Assembly: GCA_965263225.1 (NCBI GenBank)
Contig: CBDHHG010000011.1
Span: forward strand, 62,001-126,000
Reading direction: 5' to 3'
Length of the DNA: 64,000 nt
From: DT-111 sp965263225
GTDB lineage: Bacteria > Bacteroidota > Bacteroidia > Chitinophagales > Saprospiraceae
Shown one piece after another: positions 17,874 through 27,609 of this stretch. Under the pieces are notes generated by a model, which did no database searches, was not told where the DNA came from, and saw only the letters and a list, made by a program, of their open reading frames with translations. Numbering within the stretch: the stretch's first letter is position 1; each line of letters opens with the position of its first letter. The translations under genes and the position numbers were made by a program.

Positions 17874-18986
17874 CTAGGGTATGACAAAAGAATAGGTAAC
17901 ACAGTTATTGACATTCAATATGTAGAACCCTTTCGGCAGATGTCCTACCTGTAGTTCACGTTCATCTTCAAACCGTTGCAAAATCCGACCAGAGGTATCC
18001 AGGATCATCCCTCGAAACCGTCGTAATGCAGTCTTGATTTGCACGGTTCCTTCCTTCCAGCGGTAGGAAAACTCAAAAGCCTTGGGCGATTGGCCAAAGG
18101 TGGGTTCAGTAGTGGTTAGCGGAGAGCCTGCCAACCACTTAAAGAGGTTGATCGCATATTGCCGGTTATCATGTTCAGTGATGTCTGTTCCAGCGCCATT
18201 CACATTGAAAAAGGTATTTCGATCAAAATGGCCTGCAATCCGCCCAGCTCCTACGGTCGCCACTACCAAAACAGCATCGTCTGTCGTAGCAGGAGTGGAA
18301 GCACCAAAGCCGGGTCCATCATTGCGCTTCACTTGCTGGTTAGAGGGAACAGGTACCAGAATTGTGCTTGTGACCTCCGGAACATTATAATCTGCCACCG
18401 TAATCGGGGAAACACCTTCCCCCTTAAAAGCTGCCACGTCTTCTAGGATCGGATGTCCTGGCAACGCAAAATCTGCTGTGCTCAAGGTATAAGTTCCTTG
18501 ATCCTGGTTCATCACCCAACCAAATCGATCCAGAAACGACTGATCAGAGCTTGGAGCACGATCCCAATCTAAGCCAAAGTTCGCATCACTGATGAAAAGC
18601 GCAGCCCCACCTGCCTTAATATAGGCTTCGAAGGCATCTACCAAGGCATCTGGGTAGGGTACGTTATTGGATCCCATCACAATCACCGCATAGTCAGACA
18701 GGTTAATCGACAAGAGATCCACTGGCCCAGAATTTTCCGCAGGTCCCTCCTCCATCTGGATCAATTCAAACCCTTCATCTCGTAGCGCATCAGCCAGGGT
18801 TCCCCAGCCATGGTTTCCAGCCCAGGTGCCATAATCATCAATATTGCAAAGGTGATGGTCAAAGCCCCCTTCCAGGAAACCACCTGTTCCATCCCCGCCT
18901 CGGATAAAGAGGATTTTCTGGGCATCTTGAGCAAAGAGAAGGGTACAAGAGAATAGTAATGTGAGTGTGTAGAGAACGGATTTCAT
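17874..18986 (-). CDS. Secreted glutamine-amidotransferase-fold protein with T9SS type A-like C-terminus
   Basis: 370 aa. A signal peptide ends near LLFAQD. Residues 24-290 look like a class I glutamine amidotransferase/ThuA-like fold (KILFIRGGDGTGGFLEGG; AVIVMGSNNVPYPDALVDAF; AGGAALFISDANFG; AINLFKWLAG). No nucleophilic elbow Cys was recognised, so enzymatic activity is doubtful. The last 80 residues (RGMILDTSGRILQRF, LPKGFYILNV) resemble a T9SS type A sorting domain, implying secretion. It is convergent with the GH92-like gene, 35 bp between stops. Confidence 0.7.
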   Translation of the reverse strand: MKSVLYTLTLLFSCTLLFAQDAQKILFIRGGDGTGGFLEGGFDHHLCNIDDYGTWAGNHGWGTLADALRDEGFELIQMEEGPAENSGPVDLLSINLSDYAVIVMGSNNVPYPDALVDAFEAYIKAGGAALFISDANFGLDWDRAPSSDQSFLDRFGWVMNQDQGTYTLSTADFALPGHPILEDVAAFKGEGVSPITVADYNVPEVTSTILVPVPSNQQVKRNDGPGFGASTPATTDDAVLVVATVGAGRIAGHFDRNTFFNVNGAGTDITEHDNRQYAINLFKWLAGSPLTTTEPTFGQSPKAFEFSYRWKEGTVQIKTALRRFRGMILDTSGRILQRFEDERELQVGHLPKGFYILNVNNCVTYSFVIP

Positions 18987-19233
18987 AGGGTAATAGCGTT
19001 GTTCGGATAGAAAATAGGTTTTTTAGCGTATCATTCTTAGTGGCTATAATCAGTTCAGATCCAGCCATCAAATCACACCTATAAAGATAACGCTATATGG
19101 AATACCATCATATATAAATTCCCAACCCTATGTGTTAAATTTTGACCAGGAGGTCAGCTGCGTTATACCTTTGTATGGATAGTATTTGACATTCCTTCTT
19201 GAAGTCCATCCAGGCCTTATGGTGAGCATCCAC

Positions 19234-20661
19234 TCAGTTTCCCAGCAATTGGTTTTCCAGTTGCGAACATACAGAAAGTAGCCAACCTCGATCTGTAAGT
19301 AGGTTAGTTTCTTCTATCTTATTCCTGATTCTATCCAGTTTTTTGGGATTCCGCCGGATCAACTGGAACAACAAATCACAGAAATTCAAGTAAGTATGTT
19401 TGATGTTAGCAGATATTTTACAGTTGCGCTTGAGGAAGAGACTAAAGGCTGCTAGCAAGGATAAGAGGGCATTTTCCTCGGCGGTTTCGTAGTAGATCTT
19501 AGCCAACATAACCCTTGCCCCCAAAGCATAGTTTAGGTCATCCAGGGCCACCAGATTCAAATGAGTCAATGCCCGATCAAGATCTTTGCTATAGTAGTAC
19601 AGTTCTGCATAATTGTAGTGCAGTGCATTTTCTTGAAATTCAGTCGGTAAGCTCGGTGCATATTGAGGGATGAATTTTGCTATCCATTCAAACCGCTCCA
19701 ACCGCAGCGCTAATTTTACCACATTGGTGAAGGTCCAAGGCGACAAATATCCTCCCTCCAGGAAGAGTGCCGAGGTTATCCCTTTCATGTACAATTGCAG
19801 GGCTTCTTCCAAATACTCAGTCCTCCCTTTCCGGATCTTACGGGCGCAATAATTAATGGCAAAACGGTAAATATCAGCTAGGTCGGTGTTGGTAATCTCT
19901 TCCTGAACCCTAGCAAGGATATGCTTGAGTTCTTCAAAATGCCCAACAACCTCCTCTTCCAGGGCAGACATCAATATCGTGTAGTAAATGCGGATAATGA
20001 TCTCATCAAAGAAAGATTGATCCACCAGATGATTAAGCCATTCCTGTGAAATTCTGAGATTGTAATTGGCAGTAAGGATAGCCTGACGATCCAGCATCAT
20101 ACATGCCTGCCGTAACTTTTGCAAGTAATAGTATCGATCTAAATCATCAGAAACCCATTGTAGATTTTCATCAAATTTCCGCAAACGTTGTTGCTGGAAA
20201 TGCTGATCTTTAATCATAGCAAATTCCAAATGCTGATGAAAATATTGCACGTCACGTTCTGACTCCCCTTCGAAATGCTGTTCGATTTTTTGCACCGTTT
20301 GACGATACAGTTTTGGCAGTTTACGCTCATTGGATATATGCGCCAGATCTAATTGTTGCTGCAAAGTCTTGGCTTGGTAGCGTTCCAGCAATAGAAATCG
20401 CTCGGCTAAGCGACTTAAATCTGTAAATAGGTAACGTATTCGCTTGTCATCGAAGCGTTGATCAGGGAATAGTTCTTGATGTAAATCTTGCTTGAATGCA
20501 AGACTTAGGTCCTCTCCGGAAAGCGTAGCAAGGAGCAAAGGTAATAGTTGAACCAGCCTTTCATCCTGGTTGAAATAGGGAGAATGGACGAATTGTTGAA
20601 AGGCACGAATTTCTCGCTTATCAAAGGTCGAAAGCAGTGAAATGAGTTTCGTCTTCTTCAT
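19234..20661 (-). CDS. Large all-helical cytoplasmic protein, function unknown
   Basis: 475 aa, no signal peptide, rich in Leu, Gln, Arg and Tyr, and predicted all helical. It has TPR-like pairs in the C-terminal half (ALHYNYAELYYYSKDLDRAL, VMLAKIYYETAEENAL). The start LSTFDKREIRAFQQFVHSPY recalls a Saprospiria-restricted family, often present as several paralogues per genome, that has no name I know. It stands alone between two exported-protein genes. No catalytic motif. A scaffold or protein-protein interaction role would fit TPR-like helices but is only inference. Confidence 0.75.
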   Translation of the reverse strand: MKKTKLISLLSTFDKREIRAFQQFVHSPYFNQDERLVQLLPLLLATLSGEDLSLAFKQDLHQELFPDQRFDDKRIRYLFTDLSRLAERFLLLERYQAKTLQQQLDLAHISNERKLPKLYRQTVQKIEQHFEGESERDVQYFHQHLEFAMIKDQHFQQQRLRKFDENLQWVSDDLDRYYYLQKLRQACMMLDRQAILTANYNLRISQEWLNHLVDQSFFDEIIIRIYYTILMSALEEEVVGHFEELKHILARVQEEITNTDLADIYRFAINYCARKIRKGRTEYLEEALQLYMKGITSALFLEGGYLSPWTFTNVVKLALRLERFEWIAKFIPQYAPSLPTEFQENALHYNYAELYYYSKDLDRALTHLNLVALDDLNYALGARVMLAKIYYETAEENALLSLLAAFSLFLKRNCKISANIKHTYLNFCDLLFQLIRRNPKKLDRIRNKIEETNLLTDRGWLLSVCSQLENQLLGN

Positions 20662-20859
20662 TTATGGCATTACTTTACTGTTGTTATAACGAAAAAAGGC
20701 AGGACAAGTATCTCTTTTCCGACAAACTTATCAATTCATATATTATTTACAATAATTTAAATAGAATAATAAACTTTAAATCAGATAGTTACAACTATAA
20801 CACTCCTTCACATTCAACAAATCACCTTCAGCTACATTGACAAAGTGAAAAAAATGTAA

Positions 20860-20890
20860 TTGCGTTCAACATACGCTAAGGCTACATTTG
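20860..20890 (+). promoter_or_regulatory. Bacteroidota-type promoter for the dockerin-like gene
   Basis: TTG at 20860-20862, a 20-base spacer and TACATTTG at 20883-20890, the same form and spacing as the promoter at 15432. The TTG could be mistaken for a start codon; as a -33 box it implies transcription from about 20897. Confidence 0.65.
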
Positions 20891-20922
20891 TAGCGTTAAT
20901 AGCACGAAATACGGCTTATACA

Positions 20923-22044
20923 ATGGGGATTAAATTCATGCAAAACGTTTTACTTTTTCTGCTTCTATCGATCTTGTCCACAGCCCATGTCTCTGCACAA
21001 GTTTGGCCTGGCGACGTCAACAATAATGGTGTAGTTAATGGTGTAGATCTCTTGTATTTAGGGACTGTATTTGGAAGTACAGGACCGCTGCGTGCCGAGG
21101 AAGATACAGATTGGGAAGCTCAACCCATCATTGAAGCTTGGGGGAGTTTCTTCCCCAATGGCGTCGATCATGGCTTTGCTGATTGCAATGGTGATGGTGT
21201 AGTAGATGAAGAGGATATTGAAGATGCCATCAAAGACAACCTTGGCAACACACATCCTGACGGAAGCGGTTTGGGTGATTTCAATAATGGCCTACCAGGA
21301 GCTGATATTCCTGTGGAACTTTCTCCCAGCTTGAGCATTGATGATGGGGACCTAATGCTCAACGTAGATTTACTACTGGGCAATGAAACATTTACCGTTG
21401 AAGATTTCTATGGAATGGCCTTGGAATTAAGCTATACCAGCAGCTTTCTAGAGGAGCCTAGTATCGACTTTGCTTTGACCGGAGATAGCTGGATTGATGG
21501 ACCTACCCAGGAGAACTCGGCCATTTTGTTCGAAGATGATCACGATAATGGCAAAATCGAATTGGCGATTACCCTCACCAATCCGAATCAAAGTCGAACA
21601 GGTCGAGGACGGATAGGAACTTTTTCCATTGTAATGGAAGACATCATCGTCGGTTTGATTCAGGACACCGTAAATATTCAGATAGATAGTATAGTCCTAA
21701 TAAATGCTGAAATCTCTAAAACAGCTATTGTACCTGATACCATCAGCCTTATTCTGTCCGAAGATTTATTGATCCTTTCCAACGAAGAATCAAGTGCTAT
21801 CCAACCGCCAAGCATTCAAGTTTACCCCAACCCAAACCAAGGACAGTTCCTGATTCGGGCTGAGGAACCAATTGAAAACATTCGCATCTTCAACCTTGTG
21901 GGACAAGAAGTCCCCATCAGCATCTATCAAACCGATTCCCAAGGGCTTAGGGTAGACATGCCACAAGCTCCAGCAGGAACCTACATTGTCACCGGGCAAA
22001 CCGCCGGGGTACGTTTTACGACCAAAGTAATTCGACATCCTTAG
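20923..22044 (+). CDS. Secreted dockerin-like protein with T9SS type A sorting domain
   Basis: 373 aa from the ATG at 20923; an ATG at 20938 is an equally good signal-peptide start. The signal ends at HVSAQ. It is followed by a dockerin-type calcium-binding pair: GDVNNNGVVNGVDLLYLG and, 60 residues later, ADCNGDGVVDEEDIEDAI. A beta-rich module resembling a cohesin-type domain follows (about 110-270). The last 80 residues are a T9SS type A domain (IQVYPNPNQGQFLIR, IRIFNLVGQEV, PAGTYIVTG). The role may be binding to a cohesin-like partner or calcium-stabilised surface display. It was not assigned to a pathway. Confidence 0.85.
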   Translation: MGIKFMQNVLLFLLLSILSTAHVSAQVWPGDVNNNGVVNGVDLLYLGTVFGSTGPLRAEEDTDWEAQPIIEAWGSFFPNGVDHGFADCNGDGVVDEEDIEDAIKDNLGNTHPDGSGLGDFNNGLPGADIPVELSPSLSIDDGDLMLNVDLLLGNETFTVEDFYGMALELSYTSSFLEEPSIDFALTGDSWIDGPTQENSAILFEDDHDNGKIELAITLTNPNQSRTGRGRIGTFSIVMEDIIVGLIQDTVNIQIDSIVLINAEISKTAIVPDTISLILSEDLLILSNEESSAIQPPSIQVYPNPNQGQFLIRAEEPIENIRIFNLVGQEVPISIYQTDSQGLRVDMPQAPAGTYIVTGQTAGVRFTTKVIRHP

Positions 22045-22222
22045 CCTTTACTCTTGACTGAAAAGTCATCAGGTTTGGCGGTTTTCTGGAACTACGCTCA
22101 AGCAATTTCTACCCCTCAGTTAGGAGTTAAGCTTGCTGTTTTATAGCAGCTAAACTCTGGGCCTCTGTGCCCCTCCAATAATTGACACAAACTCAATACG
22201 AAACAATTTAAATTAAATGTGC

Positions 22223-23320
22223 ATGAAAAAGTTTTTGTTCTTTGCATGGGCAGCGCTCTGCCTAATCGGCACTAGCTGTGAGTTAATTGACGTCACCCTT
22301 GACCACGATGGCAATGGAGGAGACCCAACCTTCAACTTTGACATTAGTCCTTGTGATGATGGAGAAGGCATTGCGATCGACAGTCTTCCACAGGCTATCC
22401 TGGATTACCTTAATGCTGAATATCCTAATGTAGAGATCGAAGAGGCAGTCGTCTTTTACGATGAGGATCAGCAGACCTTTGGGATAAGCTTGGCTAATGG
22501 CCTAGAAATCCTTTTTGATGAGACGGGTATCGTCCTCAGCAGCGGAGACGAAAACATGGAAGTCGGATTAGCCATTGACAGTTTACTACCAGGCATTATC
22601 GATTATATAAACACCAACTTCCCAGCATTCAATATCGATTCAGCAAGTGTCGAAATCGAGTTTGGTGAAGAATTCTTTGAAATAGATCTGGACGATGGAA
22701 TTGATCTGTTCTTTGATCAACTAGGCGATTTCGTCTGTCAAGCCCAAGACGGAGATGATGATGATGACGGAGATGATGATGACGACGGAGACGATGACGA
22801 CGGAGACGATGACGACGGAGACGATGATGACGGAGACGATGATGACGGAGACGATGATGACGGAGATGATGATGACGGAGATGACGATGACGGAGATGAT
22901 GATGACGGAGATGATGATGAGAATCTATCTATGGAAGATTTACCGGACTCTATCCTGGCATATCTGACGGAACTCTTTCCTAACCTGAGTGTAGAAAGCA
23001 TTGAACTAGAAGACTTGTGTGGGGATGAAAAGGTAATAGAAATTGAATTGGAAGGCGAAAATGGTGAGGAAGTAGAAGTCTACTTTTCTTTGGATTGGGA
23101 ATATTTGTTAATGTCGATGGAGGTCACCGAAGCAGATATCCCGGTGGCTGTCCTAGATAGCCTAGCTATAGCCTATCCCGGATATACGCTGGAGGAGGAT
23201 GACATTTATCAGTGGACCTTGGCTGATGGTTCTATTCAGTACTATTTAGAAGTAGATACCGATCAGGATGATTATGAGGTTATTATTGATGAAGATGGCA
23301 CCATTATATGTTCGGAATAA
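22223..23320 (+). CDS. Lipoprotein with four PepSY-like units and an Asp-rich spacer
   Basis: 365 aa from the second in-frame ATG (22223); the ATG at 22217 adds two residues. Lipoprotein signal with lipobox IGTSC. Four similar units of about 55 residues can be seen: LPQAILDYLNAEYPNV, LLPGIIDYINTNFPAF, LPDSILAYLTELFPNL and IPVAVLDSLAIAYPGY. Each is followed by beta strands ending in a D/E-turn, as in the PepSY-like (DUF2874) family of Bacteroidota. Between units 2 and 3 lies a run of GDDDD repeats of about 57 residues, almost purely acidic. It is expected to bind divalent cations or act as an extended spacer. A strong terminator follows. Confidence 0.8.
   Translation: MKKFLFFAWAALCLIGTSCELIDVTLDHDGNGGDPTFNFDISPCDDGEGIAIDSLPQAILDYLNAEYPNVEIEEAVVFYDEDQQTFGISLANGLEILFDETGIVLSSGDENMEVGLAIDSLLPGIIDYINTNFPAFNIDSASVEIEFGEEFFEIDLDDGIDLFFDQLGDFVCQAQDGDDDDDGDDDDDGDDDDGDDDDGDDDDGDDDDGDDDDGDDDDGDDDDGDDDDGDDDENLSMEDLPDSILAYLTELFPNLSVESIELEDLCGDEKVIEIELEGENGEEVEVYFSLDWEYLLMSMEVTEADIPVAVLDSLAIAYPGYTLEEDDIYQWTLADGSIQYYLEVDTDQDDYEVIIDEDGTIICSE
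22751..22920 (+). repeat. 15-bp tandem repeat encoding (GDDDD)n
   Basis: Eleven to twelve units of the form GGAGAYGAYGAYGAY, some with an extra codon, lie inside the lipoprotein gene. They vary only at the third base of Asp codons. The unit is in frame, so copy-number change would lengthen or shorten the acidic spacer without breaking the gene. Confidence 0.95.
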
Positions 23321-23349
23321 TGGAAGATTGCGTTATATAGCAATTAGCA

Positions 23350-23375
23350 GGCCAACTCTGAGAGTTGGCCTTTTT
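23350..23375 (+). terminator. Rho-independent terminator
   Basis: A perfect 9-bp stem GGCCAACTC / GAGTTGGCC with loop TGA is followed by TTTTTC, 30 bp after the PepSY-like lipoprotein gene. Confidence 0.9.
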
Positions 23376-23398
23376 CATGAATAGATCAAGGGGCTGGT

Positions 23399-24226
23399 CT
23401 AGGAAACTCTCTGGTGTTGAGTCATCCCTCCCATTACCTTACTCATGATCCTCACCTTAGCCCACCTTGGCACCGTACGAAGGGATCCAATCAGAAGCTT
23501 AGTTAAGCCTCCTGGCAGTACAGTATGCCGTTTACCCAATGCCTTAAGAATAGGGACAGCCACTTGATTTGGACTCAATACTTTCCCCATTTGCATATTA
23601 GCTCTATCTGCAAAACCACTATTAACTGGTCCTGGTGCTGCGGAAAGTACATCTACATTTTTATGCTTTAATTCAACTGCAATCGCTTCACCTAAAGATT
23701 GGACATAGGCCTTGGTAGCCGCGTAATGTGCGGCATATGGGACTCCCTGAAACCCCACTAGGGAAGCCAATAGAATAATACCACCGTGACCCCGGCTAGC
23801 CATGTTTTTGGCGAAGTGATGGGTCATGATTAGGATGGCCTCACAGTTTACGGCCAACATATTGAGTTCTTGTTGCAGTTCCGCTTCCATGAAAGTACCG
23901 GAAGTACCAAATCCTGCGGCTCCTACAAAGAGACCAATGTCATAGGTTTTAACCTGATCCAGAAGCTTGAGGGTTTCATCCCGCTTAGCCAAATCCGCTC
24001 CTAGGCAGTGTACTTGAGTACCCCATTTCTTTTTCACCTCCTCTGCAAAGGCTTCCAATAAGGGAGTTCTCCTTGCCACCAGTATCAAATCCAAACCGGA
24101 TTCCGCCAATTGCAGAGCTATGGCTCGACCTATCCCGGAGGAAGCTCCTGTGATTACAGCCCAAGGGCCATATTCTCTTGCTAATCTTGCTTGTTCTCTC
24201 TTAGAAAGATTCATGGTTTTCTTCAT
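23399..24226 (-). CDS. SDR-family oxidoreductase
   Basis: 275 aa from the ATG at 24226; an ATG at 24211 (MNLSKREQ) is also possible. A GTG at 24244 lies within the promoter and is excluded. Classical SDR motifs: TGASSGIG near residue 27, VGAAG in place of NNAG, and catalytic YAATK near residue 165. The C-terminus (GGLTKLLIGSLRTVPRWAK) is like the DltE/YqjQ-type SDRs that act on lipophilic or unknown substrates. Cytoplasmic or membrane associated. The substrate is unknown. Confidence 0.88.
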   Translation of the reverse strand: MKKTMNLSKREQARLAREYGPWAVITGASSGIGRAIALQLAESGLDLILVARRTPLLEAFAEEVKKKWGTQVHCLGADLAKRDETLKLLDQVKTYDIGLFVGAAGFGTSGTFMEAELQQELNMLAVNCEAILIMTHHFAKNMASRGHGGIILLASLVGFQGVPYAAHYAATKAYVQSLGEAIAVELKHKNVDVLSAAPGPVNSGFADRANMQMGKVLSPNQVAVPILKALGKRHTVLPGGLTKLLIGSLRTVPRWAKVRIMSKVMGGMTQHQRVS

Positions 24227-24243
24227 TGTAATTGCGAATACCA

Positions 24244-24273
24244 CAAAACTATTCCTTCCCTATATTGCCTCAA
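24244..24273 (-). promoter_or_regulatory. Bacteroidota-type promoter for the SDR gene
   Basis: On the minus strand, TTG at 24273-24271, a 19-base spacer and TAGTTTTG at 24251-24244. The predicted start near 24237 gives a very short leader before the ATG at 24226. Confidence 0.6.
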
Positions 24274-24335
24274 AATTAAAGGGGAGAACGGGATGAATGA
24301 GGGGTGAATGGGATGCTTTACAGGGGAAGTCTTGC

Positions 24336-26291
24336 CTATTCCCAGGGTACTTTGAACCGATCAGTTCGAAAGGGAGGGACCGGCAAGCCGCGTCCATCAA
24401 ATAGGTTGAGTAAACCGGGGTTATCCGCCCATGCGTATCTGACGTACATTGGGACTGGCACTTCTGGACTCTTAAGCCTAATACTAGTACTTCCCAGCAA
24501 AGTAGCTTCCGCCCAGTAAAACTTAGCATCCGCTCCTGCAATGGTAAAACCTGGCAATTGATCCGGCGTGCTACTCTGTAAATTTGCCGATTCTTCCTGG
24601 AAGTGTAGAATAAGTGCAGAATCCACTCTTTCCACCTCTGCTACTTGAGCTCCACCAAAACTTGCTGGAATTTTCTCCCGTAGAATTTTAGCCACCTGAC
24701 CGCAGCGCCGTCCTACCGTTTCCTTATCGGTTGGATGAATATTGTCAGTGGCTCCCAGATCAATTAGTGGTACCAATCCAATTTGTCGACGAATGATCGG
24801 ATAAGCTTGGGATTCTCTTAAGGTGGCCCAACCACTTTCTGCCGGTTGCAAGAGTGGGGTTCGAAAAAAAGGGAGCTGAACAATCAGGAAAGGGAAGTCT
24901 CCTAATCTCCATTTTTGCCTGTACTCATCAATGAGATGCAGCAGCAGCTTCCGATAATGGAAGGGATCATTAAGATCACTCTCCCCTTGATACCAAAGTA
25001 TACCGCCGATAGTGAGTTGGGTAAGCGGATGCACCATGGCATTATACAGTAAGCCTGGATAGGTATTGGGTCCTAAGGGGCGAGGTTTTGGGGGTAGTTC
25101 TGGGGTTCCCCAGCGGTAGAACCAAGGACCGTGCAAGGGTAGTTGCCAATTCCCTTGTTGTAAATAGAAATCCTCTGGCTCACTTAAGAAACCACCTAGG
25201 TAACCATAGTCGCTTATTCTTACGGTTAGTGTATTTTTCCCGGTATGTAGGTATTCCTTGGGGAGAGTATACTTCCTAAAGGATCGATAGCTGAAGTTTT
25301 CATTCTCTAGTCGTTGTCCATTGAGAAACACCTCCTCACGATCGTCCAGCACACCTAAGGAGAACTCTATGTCTTGCTCAGATTGCTCTGTATTGATCTC
25401 AAAATCCCGCTTAAACCAAACCACTCCATCGACTAATAGAGGTCCACCACGTTCCCAAGTTTGTGGTAGATCCATGATTGACCAATCCAATTCATCTGTA
25501 GTGATAGCAGCCCAGTTCTCAAATAATCCAAGATCATATTGATCAAAGCTTTCTTTCCATTCCAATTCTGCCTCTCGGAGACTATCTTGTACCTGGCTGA
25601 TCATCAAATTGTCCATTGTAGACAAAATTCCACTTAAATCCTCCTGTTTACGGAGCGTCTCTGGTCCCAGCCAGGTCCGAATACCCGTTGCCCCCCAAGA
25701 AACCTCAACGATGCCAACAGGAATTCCTTCTTCTATCAACATGGTTTTAGCAAAATGAAAAGCTACTCCAGAAAAAATCTCAACTGTTTCGGGAGTAGCA
25801 ATTCGCCATACTCCTCCAGTGAGGGTATCCTGAGGCTGCATCGCCATGCCCTTACCCACTTTGAAATAACGCAAGTTTGGGAGATCAGCCCCAGCCCGCG
25901 TACTTTCGTAGTTATCAGTTTTAGATAAAGGCCACTCCATATTACTCTGTCCCATGCAAAGCCAAACCTCTCCGACCCATACATCTTCCAGCAGCCGATA
26001 GCTCGTACTACCACGCAGCTCCAAAGTATAAGGGCCACCAATAGGAATGGCCCCCATAGTCGCCCTCCAATACCCATTTTCATCCGCCTTAACCACAGTT
26101 ATCCGGTTTTCCATGCTTACCCGCAGCTGTTCTCCAGCTGGAGCTGTTCCCCAGATTCGTATGGGACGATCCCGTTGCAAAACCATGTGGTCACTGAAGA
26201 AATCCGGTAAGTTGATCTGTCCGGAGAGCGGAAAAATGTATAGAAGGGTCAATCCAAATATGGACCAAGTTTTTGGGAGGGAGATAAGCAT
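24336..26291 (-). CDS. Sialate O-acetylesterase-like secreted esterase
   Basis: 651 aa. A signal peptide ends near FPLSGQ. Family marks are FFSDHMVLQRDRPIRIWG at the start, the nucleophile block WLCMGQSNMEWPL (about residues 110-122), WGATGIRTWL, and ILWYQGESDLNDPFHYRKLL (about 440-460). A jelly-roll insert (about 270-390, GVLDDREEVFLNGQRL) is a galactose-binding-like accessory domain also found in longer family members. It removes O-acetyl groups from sialic acids or other acetylated glycans in the periplasm. Full length for the family. Confidence 0.9.
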   Translation of the reverse strand: MLISLPKTWSIFGLTLLYIFPLSGQINLPDFFSDHMVLQRDRPIRIWGTAPAGEQLRVSMENRITVVKADENGYWRATMGAIPIGGPYTLELRGSTSYRLLEDVWVGEVWLCMGQSNMEWPLSKTDNYESTRAGADLPNLRYFKVGKGMAMQPQDTLTGGVWRIATPETVEIFSGVAFHFAKTMLIEEGIPVGIVEVSWGATGIRTWLGPETLRKQEDLSGILSTMDNLMISQVQDSLREAELEWKESFDQYDLGLFENWAAITTDELDWSIMDLPQTWERGGPLLVDGVVWFKRDFEINTEQSEQDIEFSLGVLDDREEVFLNGQRLENENFSYRSFRKYTLPKEYLHTGKNTLTVRISDYGYLGGFLSEPEDFYLQQGNWQLPLHGPWFYRWGTPELPPKPRPLGPNTYPGLLYNAMVHPLTQLTIGGILWYQGESDLNDPFHYRKLLLHLIDEYRQKWRLGDFPFLIVQLPFFRTPLLQPAESGWATLRESQAYPIIRRQIGLVPLIDLGATDNIHPTDKETVGRRCGQVAKILREKIPASFGGAQVAEVERVDSALILHFQEESANLQSSTPDQLPGFTIAGADAKFYWAEATLLGSTSIRLKSPEVPVPMYVRYAWADNPGLLNLFDGRGLPVPPFRTDRFKVPWE

Positions 26292-26430
26292 CGCTCATAG
26301 TATTTTATGAGTCGAAAATAAGGATAGTTTTGAATTCCGGGTACAATTCGTGGAGGAAGTAGGCAAGAAAAATATAGCCCCAGCGGCCGGAAGGTCGCTG
26401 AGGCCATATAGTATCGTTACAGTTCTTCTT

Positions 26431-27609
26431 TTACACTCTTTCTATCACTATAGCCGAAGCACCACCACCACCATTGCAAAGGGTCGCTAAACCCACGTTT
26501 GCATCCTTCTGTTGCAACACATTCGCTAAAGTCGCAATGATCCTGGAACCAGAAGATCCGAGCGGATGTCCAATAGAGACACCGCCTCCCAACACATTTA
26601 CTTTATCTTCATCAACGCCCAATTCCTGGTTAAATGCCAAAGGTACAACGGCGAATGCCTCGTTTACTTCCCAATAATCGATATCACCAATATGCAAACC
26701 AGCTCTCTTTAATGCGGCAGGTGCGGCTTTGGTAGGAGCCGTGGTAAACCACTGAGGTTCATGTGCAGCATCTGCAAAGGACTTGATTTTCGCGATGGGT
26801 GTTAAGCCTAATTCTTTTACTTTCTCTGCACTAGCCAGGATCAAGGCCGATGCACCATCATTAATGGTAGAAGCATTAGCTGCAGTCACTGTCCCCCCCT
26901 TGGTAAAAGCAGGACGCAAGGCAGGGATCTTTTCAAATTTCACCTTCTTGTACTCTTCGTCCTCTGTAATCGAGAGCGGATCTCCTTTTCTTTGTGGTAC
27001 ACTAACTGCCACTATTTCGTCTTTGAAGGCGCCGCTTTCCGTTGACTCAGCAGCTAACTGATAAGAACGAACGGCAAATCGATCCTGCTCTTCTCTAGAA
27101 ATACTATACTTCTCTGCTGTAGCATCCGCACAAACTCCCATGGCATTATGATCATAGGCATCTTTCAAACCATCACGACTCAAACCATCAATTAAGGCTC
27201 CATCTCCGAATTTATATCCAAATCGGGCTTTGGGTACATAGTATGGAATATTAGACATGCTTTCCATCCCTCCTGCTACAACAAGATCTGTCAGTCCAAG
27301 CATAATACTCTGTGCCCCAAACATAACCGCTTTCATACCAGATGAGCATACCTTATTGATGGTGGTGCAGGGTACTGTATTTAGGATTCCTGATCCAAGA
27401 GCTGCCTGACGGGCAGGAGCCTGGCCTAAATTAGCCGAACAAACATTCCCCATAAACACCTCATCTACAGAAGTTGCGGCTACGCCCGCCTTGTCCAAAG
27501 CTCCCGTAATGGCTGCGGTGCCCAATTGCGTAGCGGTGAGTCCGGCAAACATGCCACCAAAACTTCCCATTGGGGTTCGTACAGCAGAAACGATAAATAC
27601 CTCTTTCAT
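26431..27609 (-). CDS. Acetyl-CoA C-acetyltransferase (thiolase II type)
   Basis: 392 aa, cytoplasmic. All catalytic blocks are present: the acyl-accepting Cys in NKVCSSGMKAV (about residue 88), NEAFAVVPLAF, the His in GGGVSIGHPLGSSGSR (about residue 347) and the proton-donating Cys in TLCNGGGGASA (about 377). It catalyses reversible condensation of two acetyl-CoA or thiolysis of 3-ketoacyl-CoA. Length is standard. An exact TACCTTTG (-7 element) lies upstream at 27676-27683 on the minus strand, without a well-spaced -33 box. No beta-oxidation partner genes are adjacent, so direction of use is open. Confidence 0.95.
   Translation of the reverse strand: MKEVFIVSAVRTPMGSFGGMFAGLTATQLGTAAITGALDKAGVAATSVDEVFMGNVCSANLGQAPARQAALGSGILNTVPCTTINKVCSSGMKAVMFGAQSIMLGLTDLVVAGGMESMSNIPYYVPKARFGYKFGDGALIDGLSRDGLKDAYDHNAMGVCADATAEKYSISREEQDRFAVRSYQLAAESTESGAFKDEIVAVSVPQRKGDPLSITEDEEYKKVKFEKIPALRPAFTKGGTVTAANASTINDGASALILASAEKVKELGLTPIAKIKSFADAAHEPQWFTTAPTKAAPAALKRAGLHIGDIDYWEVNEAFAVVPLAFNQELGVDEDKVNVLGGGVSIGHPLGSSGSRIIATLANVLQQKDANVGLATLCNGGGGASAIVIERV

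Noticed and set aside
22738..23001. Antisense Ser/Pro-rich ORF over the GDDDD repeats
   Set aside because: It is the mirror of a 15-bp repeat and has no start context or conservation; the forward frame encodes a lipoprotein with PepSY-like units.
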